Assembly (NCBI GenBank): GCA_046330435.1 | Contig: JAXLST010000016.1 | Location: forward strand, 1-64,000 | Reading direction: 5' to 3' | Source of the DNA: Ga0077560 sp046330435 | Lineage (GTDB): Bacteria > Actinomycetota > Thermoleophilia > Miltoncostaeales > Miltoncostaeaceae | DNA: 64,000 bases | Shown: one piece after another, positions 25,479-33,942 of the stretch | Layout of the letters: every line of letters begins with the position of its first letter | Position numbering within the stretch: the stretch's first letter is position 1 | Position numbers and translations under genes: made by a program | The notes under the pieces: generated by a model | What the model was told of the DNA's origin: nothing | Databases searched by the model: none | The model's input: the letters and a program-made list of their open reading frames with translations, nothing else

Positions 25479-25497
25479 GAACGGAATGGAGTTGACC

Positions 25498-26073
25498 ATG
25501 CAGAACCTTGCCAACGCGCCACTTCCCGCCGCTCCCGCCAACCATGACGAGGTCTGGGCGCAGCTGGCGGTCATCGCCCGCCGCGCCGACCGTCTGCGCT
25601 CACAGATCGCAGACGCGGCAGCGGCAGACGGGACCACTTGGTCCCCGGTGATGGCAGCACTGACGACCACCTGCCGGGAGCTGCGCTCGGCGCTTGCCGC
25701 CGTGCCCGTCTCGACATCCGCCGAACAATCCCGCCGGGTGGTGGTGATCGGGGACCTGCGGGTCTGTCGCGACTCCCGCGATGCCTGGTTGGCCGGACGG
25801 CGACTCAACCTTCCGCCCAAGGTGTTCGGGGTTCTGGAGCAGCTCGCGGCGGACCCCTTCCGGGTTCACCCCAAGCAGGAGTTGCTGCGGTCCGTGTGGG
25901 ACTGGCAGGGCACGATCACCCGGACGCGGTCCCTGGACACCCAGGCGAGCCGCCTGCGGCGGGCGCTCCGTGACGCCGACCCGAGCGGGCGGGCGTGGGT
26001 GGTGAACCGCTGGGGAGTCGGCTACGCGCTTCTGGCGGCCGACCAGGGCGCCGCGCCGGCGGTCGCCGCCTGA
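25498..26073 (+). CDS. OmpR-type winged-helix DNA-binding protein
   Basis: The 191-residue protein starts at ATG 25498 with GGAG 6 bases upstream. The N-terminal half is helical with no receiver domain. The C-terminal half (about residues 85-180) is a Trans_reg_C winged helix: GDLRVCRDSRDAWLAGRRLN, LPPKVFGVLEQLAADPFRVH, WVVNRWGVGYAL. Without a phosphoacceptor domain it probably acts as an element-specific regulator. The palindromic boxes upstream of this gene, the relaxase and the hydrolase operon are candidate targets. It sits between the dyad-rich region and the relaxase. Confidence 0.78.
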   Translation: MQNLANAPLPAAPANHDEVWAQLAVIARRADRLRSQIADAAAADGTTWSPVMAALTTTCRELRSALAAVPVSTSAEQSRRVVVIGDLRVCRDSRDAWLAGRRLNLPPKVFGVLEQLAADPFRVHPKQELLRSVWDWQGTITRTRSLDTQASRLRRALRDADPSGRAWVVNRWGVGYALLAADQGAAPAVAA

Positions 26074-26344
26074 TGGATGGCCGACGGCTCCGGACCATGG
26101 AAGAGGTCCTGCGCCTGCCCACCCACAGGACCAACACCGCCGCGCGACCGCAGTCCGAACGGAGGCTGTTCCCCGTCCGAGTGAGCGCATAAGCTCACCA
26201 AAGACATTCGACGACACACAGATGCACCATCGGGTGCGGAGTGTCTTCGGGGTCTTCTCGGAGGGCACTCCGAAATCGGGTCCGCGGTGACCGTTACTGG
26301 TCGATGGACCATCTTCGGAACCGCCGCCGGCCGGCCGGGTCGTC
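26074..26344 (+). promoter_or_regulatory. Relaxase upstream region with conserved box 26266-26299
   Basis: No gene is evident. Visible elements are GTGAGC-GCATAA-GCTCAC (26181-26198), a GCACC/GGTGC dyad near 26224, TCGGAG-GGCA-CTCCGA (26259-26274), and a 34-base box at 26266-26299. The box matches 28 of 34 ungapped positions at 33963-33996 upstream of the hydrolase operon. TGGTC-GATG-GACCA follows. It is a promoter/operator region and a second possible oriT location, since MobF relaxase genes often adjoin their nick site. Confidence 0.55.
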
Positions 26345-29300
26345 GTGCTGAGCCTGGCCAAGCTCGCCGCCCCCTCGCGAGGTGAGGTCTCCTACTACGA
26401 GGCCTCGGTCGCCCGCGGCCGAGACGACTACTACGCGGGTCGTGGCGAGTCCCCCGGGACGTGGTGCGGCACAGGTTCAGGAGCCACCGGCCTTCAAGGG
26501 CTCGTCGGTGACGGACACCTGACCCAGCTGCTGCAGGGGCTGCACCCGACCGGCGGCGAGCGGGTGCGGGCCGACACCGGCCCGCGGTTGGAGCGGGTGA
26601 CGGTGACCGACCCGGCGACCGGTCAGCCGATGGTGGTCGAACGGGAGCGCAAGCCCGTTGCCGGCTTCGACGCGACCTTCAGCGCTCCCAAGTCCGTGAG
26701 CCTGCTGCACGCCCTCGGCGACGCGCCGGTTCAGGCGGCGGTCCGGCAGGCCCACGAGGAAGCCGTGCACGCCGCCCTGAGGTACCTGGAGGACACGGTG
26801 TGCTTCACCCGGACCGGGCGCGGCGGCGCCCAGCGGGTACGCGGCGAGGGGTTCCTCGCCGCGGCCTTCACGCACCGGCTCTCCCGGGCTCAGGACCCGC
26901 AGCTGCACACCCATGTGGTGATCGCCAACGCCGTCCGCGCGGCGGATGGGAGGTGGCGGACCCTCGACGGGCGCGGATGGGCGGGGCACATGCTCGCCGC
27001 CGGCTACATGTACCAGTCCCACCTGCGGGCGCTGCTGGTGGAGCGCCTGGGCGTGGAGTTCCGACTGGTGGCTCGCGGCCAGGCTGAGATCTCCGGCGTT
27101 CCCACCGCGGTGCTGGAGGCGTTCTCCCAGCGCCGCCAGCAGGTGCTCGAACACATGGCGGCCACCGGGAGGACCGGGGCGGCCGCCGGCCAGGTCGCGG
27201 TTCTCGCCACACGACCCGCCAAGGCCGACGCCGATCTCGTTGCCCTCCGCGACGACTGGAGCGCCAGGGCCGCAGAACTCGGCCTGGGCCGCAGCGAGCT
27301 CGCCGCGCTCACCCCAGGGCCACGCGAACGGACGCCCGTCGAACATGAGCGCGTGGAGGCGGCAATAGTGGGCGCCGGAGGAGACCTGCCGGTCCTGACG
27401 GCCACCCAGACCGCCTTCCGCGCCATGGAGATCGAGATGGCCTGGGCCGAGGCCAGCCCGGACGGCCTCCTGGTCGAGGAGGTCCGGAGCCTGGCCGAAA
27501 GAACCCGCCGACGGCCCGAGTTGGTGCCCGTCAGTGGCGGAGACTCCGCCGGCCCAAGGCTCCTGACCACCGCAGACGTCCTGGACGCCCAGCACCGGAT
27601 CGAACGGTTCCTGGACGACGCGCAGGATCGCCCCTCACCACTCCCGACAGCGGATGTCGACCGGGCGGTCGCCGTGCTGCCAGCCGACCAGGCCGCCGCG
27701 GTACGGCACCTGCTGAGCGCGCCCGGGGCCGTTCAAGCACTGGTCGGTGTCGCCGGTGGCCGCAAGACCACCGCGATTGGCGCCGCCGTAAGAATCGCCG
27801 CCGCCGCAGGGATGCCGGTGGTCCTGGGCGCACCCTCTGCGCAGGCCGCCGCGGTGCTGGCACAGACCGCCGGAATGCCGGCGAGCACCCTTCACCTGCA
27901 ACTCGCCTCGGGTGGGTCAGCGATCCCGGACGGCGCGCTGGTCGTGATCGACGAGGCCTCGATGGCCGACACGCGCACCCTCGCCCGATACCTCGCGACG
28001 ATCCCTGACACCGCCCGGGTTCTGATGGTCGGAGACGACCACCAACTGCCGGCGGTGGGCCCCGGCGGTGCGTTCGCGGAGGCCTGCCGCCGGGTCACGC
28101 CCGCTCGCCTGGACCGGCACCTGCGGCAGCGCGAACCATGGGAGGCACGTTGCCTGGACAACCTTCGGACCCGCAGCGAGGAGGGCGTCACCGCGGCACT
28201 CGCGGCGTGGGCTGAGCATGGTCGAGTCCACCAGGCCGAGGACCGCGTCGCCGCCGAAGGTCACCTGGTGCGCGCCTGGTGGGAATCCGCGCAGACCAGT
28301 GGGCTCTCGGAGGCCGTCATGATCGCCTCCACCCGCGGGGAGGTCGCACACCTCAACGCCGCCGCCCGCGGACTGCTCCACGCTGCCGGACAACTCGGCG
28401 CCGACCACATGATCGGACGCTCGACCCTCGCCACGGGCGACCGCGTCGCCTGCACCGCAAACCAATACGACCTCGGCCTGCGCAACGGCATGGCCGGGAC
28501 CGTCCTCACCGTCGAGCCCGAGAAGGTCGAGGTCCAGTTCGACGACGGCCAGGTCGTCGAGATCCCTGCGGACTACATCGCCGGCGGTCACCTCGACCAC
28601 CGCTACGCCCTCACCGGCCACCGGTCCCAGGGCGGCACCTTCGAGCACGTCCACGTCCTCGCCCCCGCGGCCGGCCAACTCGCCGAGTGGGGCTACGTCG
28701 CGCTGTCACGCCACCGCGGCCCGGTGCACATCTACCTCTGCGCCGACCCCATCCAGGACGCGCACATCCCAGAACCCAGCCAGCCGCCACAGCCGCTGGA
28801 GCGGCTCGCCCAGGCCCTCCAGGCACCCGCCGCCGGCGGCTTCGTCCACCCATCCCAGGAACCTCCCCGGAGGCATGAGATGACGACGCGCCCCGGACGC
28901 GATCCAGGCGGAGACCCCCACTTCGACGAAGACGCCTGGTGGAACCGGTACCGCCCCCATCTGGAGCGAAGGACCGTAAGCGGTGACCGACCTTCCAGCC
29001 ATGAGCCCGGCGCGGTCGGCGTGCAACATCTCACCACCGAGGAGGTCCGCGCCGAGCGCGCCTTCCTTGCGCGCGCGATCAACCCGGACGTACGGAAGGC
29101 GACTGACGACCTCGTCCGCCGCCGGCAGGCGGGCATCCGAGAACGCGTCCAAGGACCGCTTCTGCCGCTCGAGCCTCCACCGGTCACCCTGGATATGGAG
29201 TCCGTCCGACCTGACCAGTTCGTCGAGCGCCTGCGCCAGTGCGATCAGGTCCTGCAGGAGCGCGCCAGGTACGGCATCGACAGGATCGAGAACCTCACCA

Positions 29301-29812
29301 CCCGTGCCCTCACCGCCGAGGCGCGGTGGCTGCGGCTCGCTTCTGAACCAGGGGTCAGAGCGTCGGCCGAGCATGCCGCGGTCCTGGGCCGTCTCCACGC
29401 GGCGAGGCGCGAGGCCCAGATCCAGCTCGACCGAGGCAGTCCGTTCGCAAGACACCGACTCAGAGCCGAGGTCGACCGCCTCACAACGCGCATCCGGGCT
29501 GCAGCCGCGGCGGCCCCACCGCACCGCCCCCTTCCTGATCCGCCTCTCAGCCTCAAGGCCGCCGGAATCACCTGGAGGACGGTCGGTGAACGCACCCGTC
29601 AGGTCGAATCAGCGCTCCACGACCGCATCGCAGCGACCCGCCTCCAGTTGAGCGGCGACGGTGCGCGGCCATCGGCGGCCGAACTCGCTGCAGTTCGCGA
29701 GGCGGTGCAGACCATCGGAGGGTCTCCGAGTGTTCGCGCCCCCACAGCGCCGGTCCCGCCTCAGCGGAGCAAAGAGCAACCCCCACCTGATTTCGGCGTG
29801 GGGCCGGCTTAG
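26345..29812 (+). CDS. MobF/TrwC-family relaxase-helicase
   Basis: The 1,155-residue protein starts at GTG 26345. The N-terminal TrwC relaxase domain has paired tyrosines (Tyr17/18 and Tyr29/30), FDATFSAPKSVSLL, and the metal-binding histidines in QDPQLHTHVVIAN (about residue 185). A RecD-like helicase follows, with Walker B VVIDEASM (about 533) and a C-terminal UvrD-like YALTGHRSQGGT (about 755). The helicase Walker A reads GVAGGRKT (about 470), with Arg replacing the last P-loop Gly of G-x4-G-K-T. The last 300 residues are charged and helical. The enzyme nicks oriT, binds the 5' end and leads the strand to the coupling protein. Confidence 0.92.
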   Translation: MLSLAKLAAPSRGEVSYYEASVARGRDDYYAGRGESPGTWCGTGSGATGLQGLVGDGHLTQLLQGLHPTGGERVRADTGPRLERVTVTDPATGQPMVVERERKPVAGFDATFSAPKSVSLLHALGDAPVQAAVRQAHEEAVHAALRYLEDTVCFTRTGRGGAQRVRGEGFLAAAFTHRLSRAQDPQLHTHVVIANAVRAADGRWRTLDGRGWAGHMLAAGYMYQSHLRALLVERLGVEFRLVARGQAEISGVPTAVLEAFSQRRQQVLEHMAATGRTGAAAGQVAVLATRPAKADADLVALRDDWSARAAELGLGRSELAALTPGPRERTPVEHERVEAAIVGAGGDLPVLTATQTAFRAMEIEMAWAEASPDGLLVEEVRSLAERTRRRPELVPVSGGDSAGPRLLTTADVLDAQHRIERFLDDAQDRPSPLPTADVDRAVAVLPADQAAAVRHLLSAPGAVQALVGVAGGRKTTAIGAAVRIAAAAGMPVVLGAPSAQAAAVLAQTAGMPASTLHLQLASGGSAIPDGALVVIDEASMADTRTLARYLATIPDTARVLMVGDDHQLPAVGPGGAFAEACRRVTPARLDRHLRQREPWEARCLDNLRTRSEEGVTAALAAWAEHGRVHQAEDRVAAEGHLVRAWWESAQTSGLSEAVMIASTRGEVAHLNAAARGLLHAAGQLGADHMIGRSTLATGDRVACTANQYDLGLRNGMAGTVLTVEPEKVEVQFDDGQVVEIPADYIAGGHLDHRYALTGHRSQGGTFEHVHVLAPAAGQLAEWGYVALSRHRGPVHIYLCADPIQDAHIPEPSQPPQPLERLAQALQAPAAGGFVHPSQEPPRRHEMTTRPGRDPGGDPHFDEDAWWNRYRPHLERRTVSGDRPSSHEPGAVGVQHLTTEEVRAERAFLARAINPDVRKATDDLVRRRQAGIRERVQGPLLPLEPPPVTLDMESVRPDQFVERLRQCDQVLQERARYGIDRIENLTTRALTAEARWLRLASEPGVRASAEHAAVLGRLHAARREAQIQLDRGSPFARHRLRAEVDRLTTRIRAAAAAAPPHRPLPDPPLSLKAAGITWRTVGERTRQVESALHDRIAATRLQLSGDGARPSAAELAAVREAVQTIGGSPSVRAPTAPVPPQRSKEQPPPDFGVGPA

Positions 29813-29937
29813 TGAAGGCCCCCCGGCGACGCTGTCTTGGGCGCGGTCTGCAACTGTCAGGGTCCGGCCGGGCTCATCGGCCGCAAGGCCACCCAGGCGC
29901 CGAGTCCGTCTGCACAGAGTTGGAAGCCCGTATTCCT

Positions 29938-29960
29938 GGCTCTTCGCAGATGAGCGGGGT
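29938..29960 (+). repeat. Left terminal inverted repeat of the ISL3 element
   Basis: This pairs with 32655-32677 on the opposite strand (18 of 23 bases identical), starting GGCTC. Confidence 0.65.
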
Positions 29961-30896
29961 GTGGGGGTAGCGACTGGGGGCGGGTAGGCGTCGGGGACCC
30001 CGGTCATCGTTGCGGCTTCTCTAAGGCTGCAGCGAAGGTGAGGTCCCCGACATGTCGCACGCTACTGGCGTTGCAGAGGTGATGCTCGGCCTGCCCGGCT
30101 TCCAAGTGCTCGAGGCCACCGAGGCCGACGCGGAGCTGGTGCTGACGGTGCAGACGACCCGGACCGCGGTGGAGTGTCCGGGGTGCGGTGGTGCGGCAGT
30201 CAGCCATGACCGGGCACAGGTGGAGTACCGGGACCTGCCGTGCTTCGGCCGGCCCGTGCGGTTGGTGTGGCGAAAGCGTCGGCACCGGTGCCCACACCCG
30301 GAGTGTGATCTGGGGACGTGGACCGAGGTCCGTGATGAGCTTGCCGCGCGGTGTCTTCTCACCCGGCGGGCGGCGATCGAGTGCTGCATCCAGGTCGGGG
30401 TCAACGCCCGGCCGGTGGCGCAGATGGCGCGGGAGTTGGGGGTCGCCTGGCACACCGTCATGGACGCCGTGGCGGAGATCGGGGAGCCGTTGGTCGAGGA
30501 TCCCCGCCGGGTCGGGGATGTGGTGATGCTCGGGATCGATGAGACCACCTGGCTGTCTGCGACCCGCCACCACCCGACGCGGTTCGCGACGGGCCTTGTG
30601 GACCTGGATCGGCGGCGGATCATCGATGTGATCCCGGGCAACACCAGCGCCGATGTCCAGGGCTGGCTCCAGCAACGACCGGCCGCCTGGTGCCACAAGG
30701 TCGCGGTGGTCGCCACCGACCTGGCTGAGTCCTACCGGCATGCCCTCGGAGAGCGCCTCGCCCATGCGACCCGCGTTGCGGACCCCTTTCATGTGGTGCG
30801 GATCGGCAACCGGTGCCTGGACCAGGTCCGCCGCCGCGTCCAGAACCAGACCACAGGGCACCGCGGCCGCAAGGCCGATCTGAACCGCCCCGGGTT

Positions 30897-31814
30897 TCAT
30901 GCAGGGCTGTTGGTTTGAGTCTCGGCCGTGGTGGCTGAGTGTTCTTGACGGTAGTGGTTGGTCTCGAACTCTGCGGGCGGGATGCGCCCCAGGTCGTGGA
31001 ACAGGCGGCGGTGGTTGAACCAGTCGACCCACTCGAGGGTCGCAAGCTCCAGGTCATCCAGGCCCCGCCAGGGCCCGCGGTTCCGGATCAGCTCGGTTTT
31101 GAACAGGCCGATGATCGTCTCGGCCAGGGCGTTGTCGTAGGAATCGCCGCGGCTGCCGACCGACCCGACGGCGTGGTTGGCGGCTAGGCGCTCGGTGTAT
31201 CTGATCGATAGGTACTGGGATCCCCTGTCGGAGTGGTGGATCACCCCGTCGATCTGTCGCCCGTCGCGGGTGCGTTCCCACACCGCTTGTTCGAGGGCAT
31301 ACAGGGCGAGGTCGGTGCGCAGCGACCGGGATGCCTGCCACCCGACGATCCGGCGGCTGAATGCGTCGATGACAAACGCGACATAGACGAACCCTGACCA
31401 GGTCCGCACATAGGTCAGATCCGCGACCCACAGCCGGTTCGGGCCCGTGACCCGGAAGTTGCGATCAACCAGGTCCCGCGGTCGCTCACATGATGGGTCC
31501 GGGGTGGTGGTGCGCCACCGCCGGCCGCGTACCGCACCGCGGATGCCGTGGGCGCGCATCAGCCGTTCGATCGTGCAGCGGGCGACGGGTGTGCCCTCCC
31601 GGTTGATCTGGGCCCACACCTTGCGGGCCCCATAGACCCCGTAGTTCTCGGCATGGACCCGACCGATCACCCGCACCAGCTGCCCGTCGCGCACCGCCCG
31701 CGCTGATGGGCCACGGCGTTTGGCAGCCCAGTAGGTCGATGGGGCGAACTGCAGCACCCTGCAGATCGGCTCGACCCCGAACACCTGGCGGTGCGTGTCG
31801 ATAAAGGCGATCAC
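30897..31814 (-). CDS. IS3-family transposase OrfB (DDE integrase domain)
   Basis: The 305-residue catalytic subunit has an HTH_21 region (YGVYGARKVWAQINREG) and an rve integrase core. The acidic triad is visible: WVADLTYVRT, GVIHHSDRGSQYLS, and DSYDNALAETIIGLFKTE, then a C-terminal WVDWFNHRRLFHDLG. The GTG at 31814 overlaps the orfA stop as GTGA. In IS3 elements OrfB is usually made as an OrfAB fusion by -1 frameshifting, but no clear slippery A-run is visible, so coupled reinitiation is possible. The stop lies in the left inverted repeat. Confidence 0.9.
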   Translation of the reverse strand: MIAFIDTHRQVFGVEPICRVLQFAPSTYWAAKRRGPSARAVRDGQLVRVIGRVHAENYGVYGARKVWAQINREGTPVARCTIERLMRAHGIRGAVRGRRWRTTTPDPSCERPRDLVDRNFRVTGPNRLWVADLTYVRTWSGFVYVAFVIDAFSRRIVGWQASRSLRTDLALYALEQAVWERTRDGRQIDGVIHHSDRGSQYLSIRYTERLAANHAVGSVGSRGDSYDNALAETIIGLFKTELIRNRGPWRGLDDLELATLEWVDWFNHRRLFHDLGRIPPAEFETNHYRQEHSATTAETQTNSPA

Positions 31815-32137
31815 CGCTTGGGGCCGTCGAGCTCGGCCGCGAAGAAAACCGATGCCGCCTTGAGGATCTCGTTGGCCCGGCGCAGCTCTTTGACCTCACG
31901 CTCCAAGGCCCGCAGCCGCTCCCGCTCATCCGAGCTCAGCCCGCCACGGACCCCGTGATCGATCTCGTGCTGGCGGACCCACCCCCGCACCGTTTCGGGT
32001 GAGGGCCCCAACTTCTCGGCGACCGAACAGATCGCCTCCCACTGCGAGCCATGGCTTGGGGTGGCCTCCAGCACCATCCGCACCGCCCGCTCACGAAGCT
32101 CCGCCGGGTACCTGCCCGGCCGCCGCTGATCAGACAT
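31811..32137 (-). CDS. IS3-family transposase OrfA (HTH)
   Basis: From ATG 32137, with GGAGG 8 bases upstream, OrfA has 108 residues. It contains the HTH_Tnp_1 helix-turn-helix (YPAELRERAVRMVLE, GPSPETVRGWVRQHE) and a leucine-zipper-like coiled coil (ERLRALEREVKELRRANEIL). It binds the element ends. The frame is open 12 codons upstream but the site at 32137 is best. It overlaps orfB by 4 bases. Confidence 0.9.
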   Translation of the reverse strand: MSDQRRPGRYPAELRERAVRMVLEATPSHGSQWEAICSVAEKLGPSPETVRGWVRQHEIDHGVRGGLSSDERERLRALEREVKELRRANEILKAASVFFAAELDGPKR

Positions 32138-32677
32138 GCGCTCATCCTCCTCAAGGAAAAGCGCCTCCACCAAACCCGGGGCGGTTCAATCCGCTGTACC
32201 GGATCCGCAAACTGCTCACCAAGGGCGTTGAGAACCTCGACCAGGCCGGCCTGGACCGCATGCTGCTGCAGCTGCGGGTTGGGGACCCGGAGGATGAGGT
32301 GATGGGGGCGTGGCTCGCCAAGGAATCGGTCAGGGACATCTACCTCACCAGTGACCCAGTCGAGGCCGAGACGCTCATCGACAAGGCGATCCAAGGGTGC
32401 AAGGCCGACCCAGTGCTCGAGATCCGGGCCCTCGGGCGGACGCTGGGACGGTGGCGCACCGAGATCCTCGCCCACCACCTCACCGGGGCATCCAACGGCC
32501 CGACCGAGGCCCTGAACCTGCTGATCAAGAAGGTCAAGCGCGCCGGCCACGGCTTCCGGAACTTCACCAACTACCGGTTGCGGATCCTGCTGCACGCCGG
32601 CGGCGTCAACTGGACTTCCCTACGCCCCCCGACACCATCACTCCGCAGCCACCGACCACGCTGAAATGCGAGGAGCC

Positions 32678-32982
32678 TTCAATGGGCCTGTCTTGCAAAC
32701 GGCACCACTGATCAGGCGATGCCTCGTGCGTGAGCCAGATCATGGGCCTTCTGGCTAGTCCAACCTTCAGGTCTGAACCGCGAGGGGCACCACCTCCGGG
32801 CCGCTGCGCCAAGGGGTGCGCTGTCTACATCAGCGCGACGAACCCTCCCCGATGGTCGCGATCCGTGAGCAGATCCGTGAGATGGACCGGCTCGGGATCA
32901 GCGACAGCACCAGTCGACCGGCACCCGCGGCCACCCGACGCCGGCCGCCCATATGGTCCGACCTTCCTGCGAAGCTGGTCAC
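32678..32982. other. Intergenic stretch after the ISL3 element
   Basis: This stretch holds no supported gene. A 44-codon frame from ATG 32851 starting MVAIREQIREMDRL looks protein-like for about 14 codons and then becomes Pro/Arg-rich. It could be the remnant of a gene cut by the ISL3 insertion. Confidence 0.4.
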
Positions 32983-33390
32983 ATGACCGAAGACTGGAAG
33001 CAGCCCGTCCTCTCCGAATCGCAGGTTCGGGACCTAGACGCCATTCTCGTGGCGTTCGTGTTCGGCAATCACGGCTTGGCGCCCTTGGCGGATGGTCATG
33101 CGAATGTGAGCATCGAACACTTGGAGAGGTTCCTTGACTACGCCGGAGTCCTCGCGGAGTACGGCCAAAATATCGGCATGCCGCGCCGCGTCGCCATCCT
33201 GGGTCCGGACGACGTTGAGATTCTCATCGACATCGCCCGGGCGGTTCTGGACGAGAACCTCGCTGACCTCAAATACCTGGACGATGCGCCGATGATCGAC
33301 CACCAGACTGGTGTCGTTGCATCCGCTCACAAGATCCTGGCGGCGCTCGAGCCGCATCGCCGTCGCCGTCTGTCAGCCTCGGCGAACTAG
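32983..33390 (+). CDS. Small hypothetical protein
   Basis: From ATG 32983 the gene encodes 135 residues, soluble and mostly helical. It has an acidic centre (GPDDVEILIDIARAVLDENL) and a basic C-terminus. No known motif is recognised. Codon usage is less GC-biased than in neighbouring genes, which may indicate a separate origin. It stands alone between the ISL3 element and the hydrolase operon of the conjugative element. Confidence 0.5.
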   Translation: MTEDWKQPVLSESQVRDLDAILVAFVFGNHGLAPLADGHANVSIEHLERFLDYAGVLAEYGQNIGMPRRVAILGPDDVEILIDIARAVLDENLADLKYLDDAPMIDHQTGVVASAHKILAALEPHRRRRLSASAN

Positions 33391-33942
33391 CGGCCGCGAG
33401 CATTGCCGTACGGACGAGAACAGAACCTGGCCAGAGCCCATATCGCAACAGGGGAGCTCGGGGGACCGGGCGGGGCGACGCTCGAAGACGGTTCCAGGTT
33501 GCCGGGCGTGCAGACAGACTTGCGATTGTCGTGGACGGACGGCAGCGCTGAGGGGGTCCGCACGTCAGAGGGCGAAGGACCGTCGAGGACAGTGCGCACG
33601 CCGTGCAGCCGCGTTGAGGTCACCCGAAGCCGCCGAGGTTGTTTAGGGCAAGCCGACTAACAACTCCGGCACGACGGACGCCGTCGATGGACTCCCTCCC
33701 GTTGAGTACGTGCCTCGACTTCCCGGGAGCTTCCAGGCTCGAGCACCGTCCCCGCGTCACCGCAGAACGCGCCTCCCTGGTGGGAGGGCCGCAGCGCAGA
33801 GAACGCGCGCGACTTTGACAGGGCCTGATGCCCGACCTGTGACAGTTCGCATCGCTACGTCGAGCGGGGAGGCAGCTTCAACCTAGGGTCGGCGCATGCC
33901 TCCGACGTCTACCGAAGTTTCCGCTCCGTGCGGCTTTCTGGG
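33391..33942. other. 552-base stretch without a supported gene
   Basis: Open frames here (for example 33403-33660, plus strand) lack family-like sequence and a ribosome-binding site. Base composition is slightly less GC-rich than the neighbours. I see no RNA gene or strong repeat until the palindrome at 33943. Confidence 0.5.

Larger units (their letters stand above)
25138..25497. promoter_or_regulatory. Dyad-rich divergent control region of the element, candidate oriT
   Basis: This 360-base gap separates the leftward secretion operon from the rightward winged-helix and relaxase genes. It contains four inverted repeats: GGAGTGATCACTTCC at 25210-25224, a 12-bp perfect stem at 25240-25268, a 7-bp stem GCACTCG/CGAGTGC at 25420-25439, and a 13-bp perfect stem at 25448-25478. 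No gene is convincing in it. It must hold both divergent promoters and is a strong candidate for an origin of transfer or a master operator. Confidence 0.55.
30881..32188 (-). mobile_element. IS3-family insertion sequence (1,308 bp) with 3-bp target duplication
   Basis: The ends are perfect 17-bp inverted repeats: TGAACCGCCCCGGGTTT at 30881-30897 and its complement at 32172-32188. ATC flanks both ends (30878-30880 and 32189-32191), a 3-bp target duplication usual for IS3. Two overlapping genes, orfA and orfB, run leftward. Perfect repeats, a clean duplication and an undamaged host frame suggest a recent insertion. Confidence 0.92.
30052..32664 (+). pseudogene. ISL3-family transposase, split by IS3 insertion
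   Basis: The N-terminal part (30052-30880) has the ISL3 zinc-finger VECPGCGG with the HRCPHPEC pair, and DDE-domain segments LGIDETTW and VATDLAESYRHAL. The C-terminal part (32192-32664) continues LYRIRKLLTKG, EILAHHLTGASNGPTEALNL (with the catalytic Glu region) and FTNYRLRILLHAG. Deleting 30881-32191 joins GRKAD to PLYRIRKLL in frame, so the gene was intact before the insertion and no other lesion is visible. ATG 30052 has AGGT upstream. The left part now runs into IS3 sequence and stops at 30918. Confidence 0.85.
29938..32677 (+). mobile_element. ISL3-family insertion sequence, interrupted by an IS3-family element
   Basis: Imperfect terminal repeats GGCTCTTCGCA (from 29938) and its counterpart GGCTCCTCGCA (complement, ending 32677) match at 18 of 23 positions and begin GGCTC like many ISL3 members. 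They bracket a transposase frame split by another insertion at 30881-32188. Removing that insertion and one ATC gives an element of 1,429 bp, a normal ISL3 size. The 8-base flanks do not match, so no target duplication is left. This suggests later rearrangement at one end. Confidence 0.75.

Noticed and set aside
24439..25497. Upstream extension of the winged-helix gene to 24439
   Set aside because: The extra residues are antisense to the VirB8- and VirB2-like genes and cross the dyad-rich region. ATG 25498 has its own ribosome-binding site.
32624..32636. GCCCCCCGACACC as right end of the ISL3 element, paired with GGCGTCGGGG at 29987
   Set aside because: That end would cut off the transposase stop at 32664. 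The GGCTC-starting repeats at 29938 and 32677 match better and enclose the whole gene.
33403..33660. 85-codon plus-strand frame after the hypothetical gene
   Set aside because: No ribosome-binding site, no conserved pattern and compositionally random translation.
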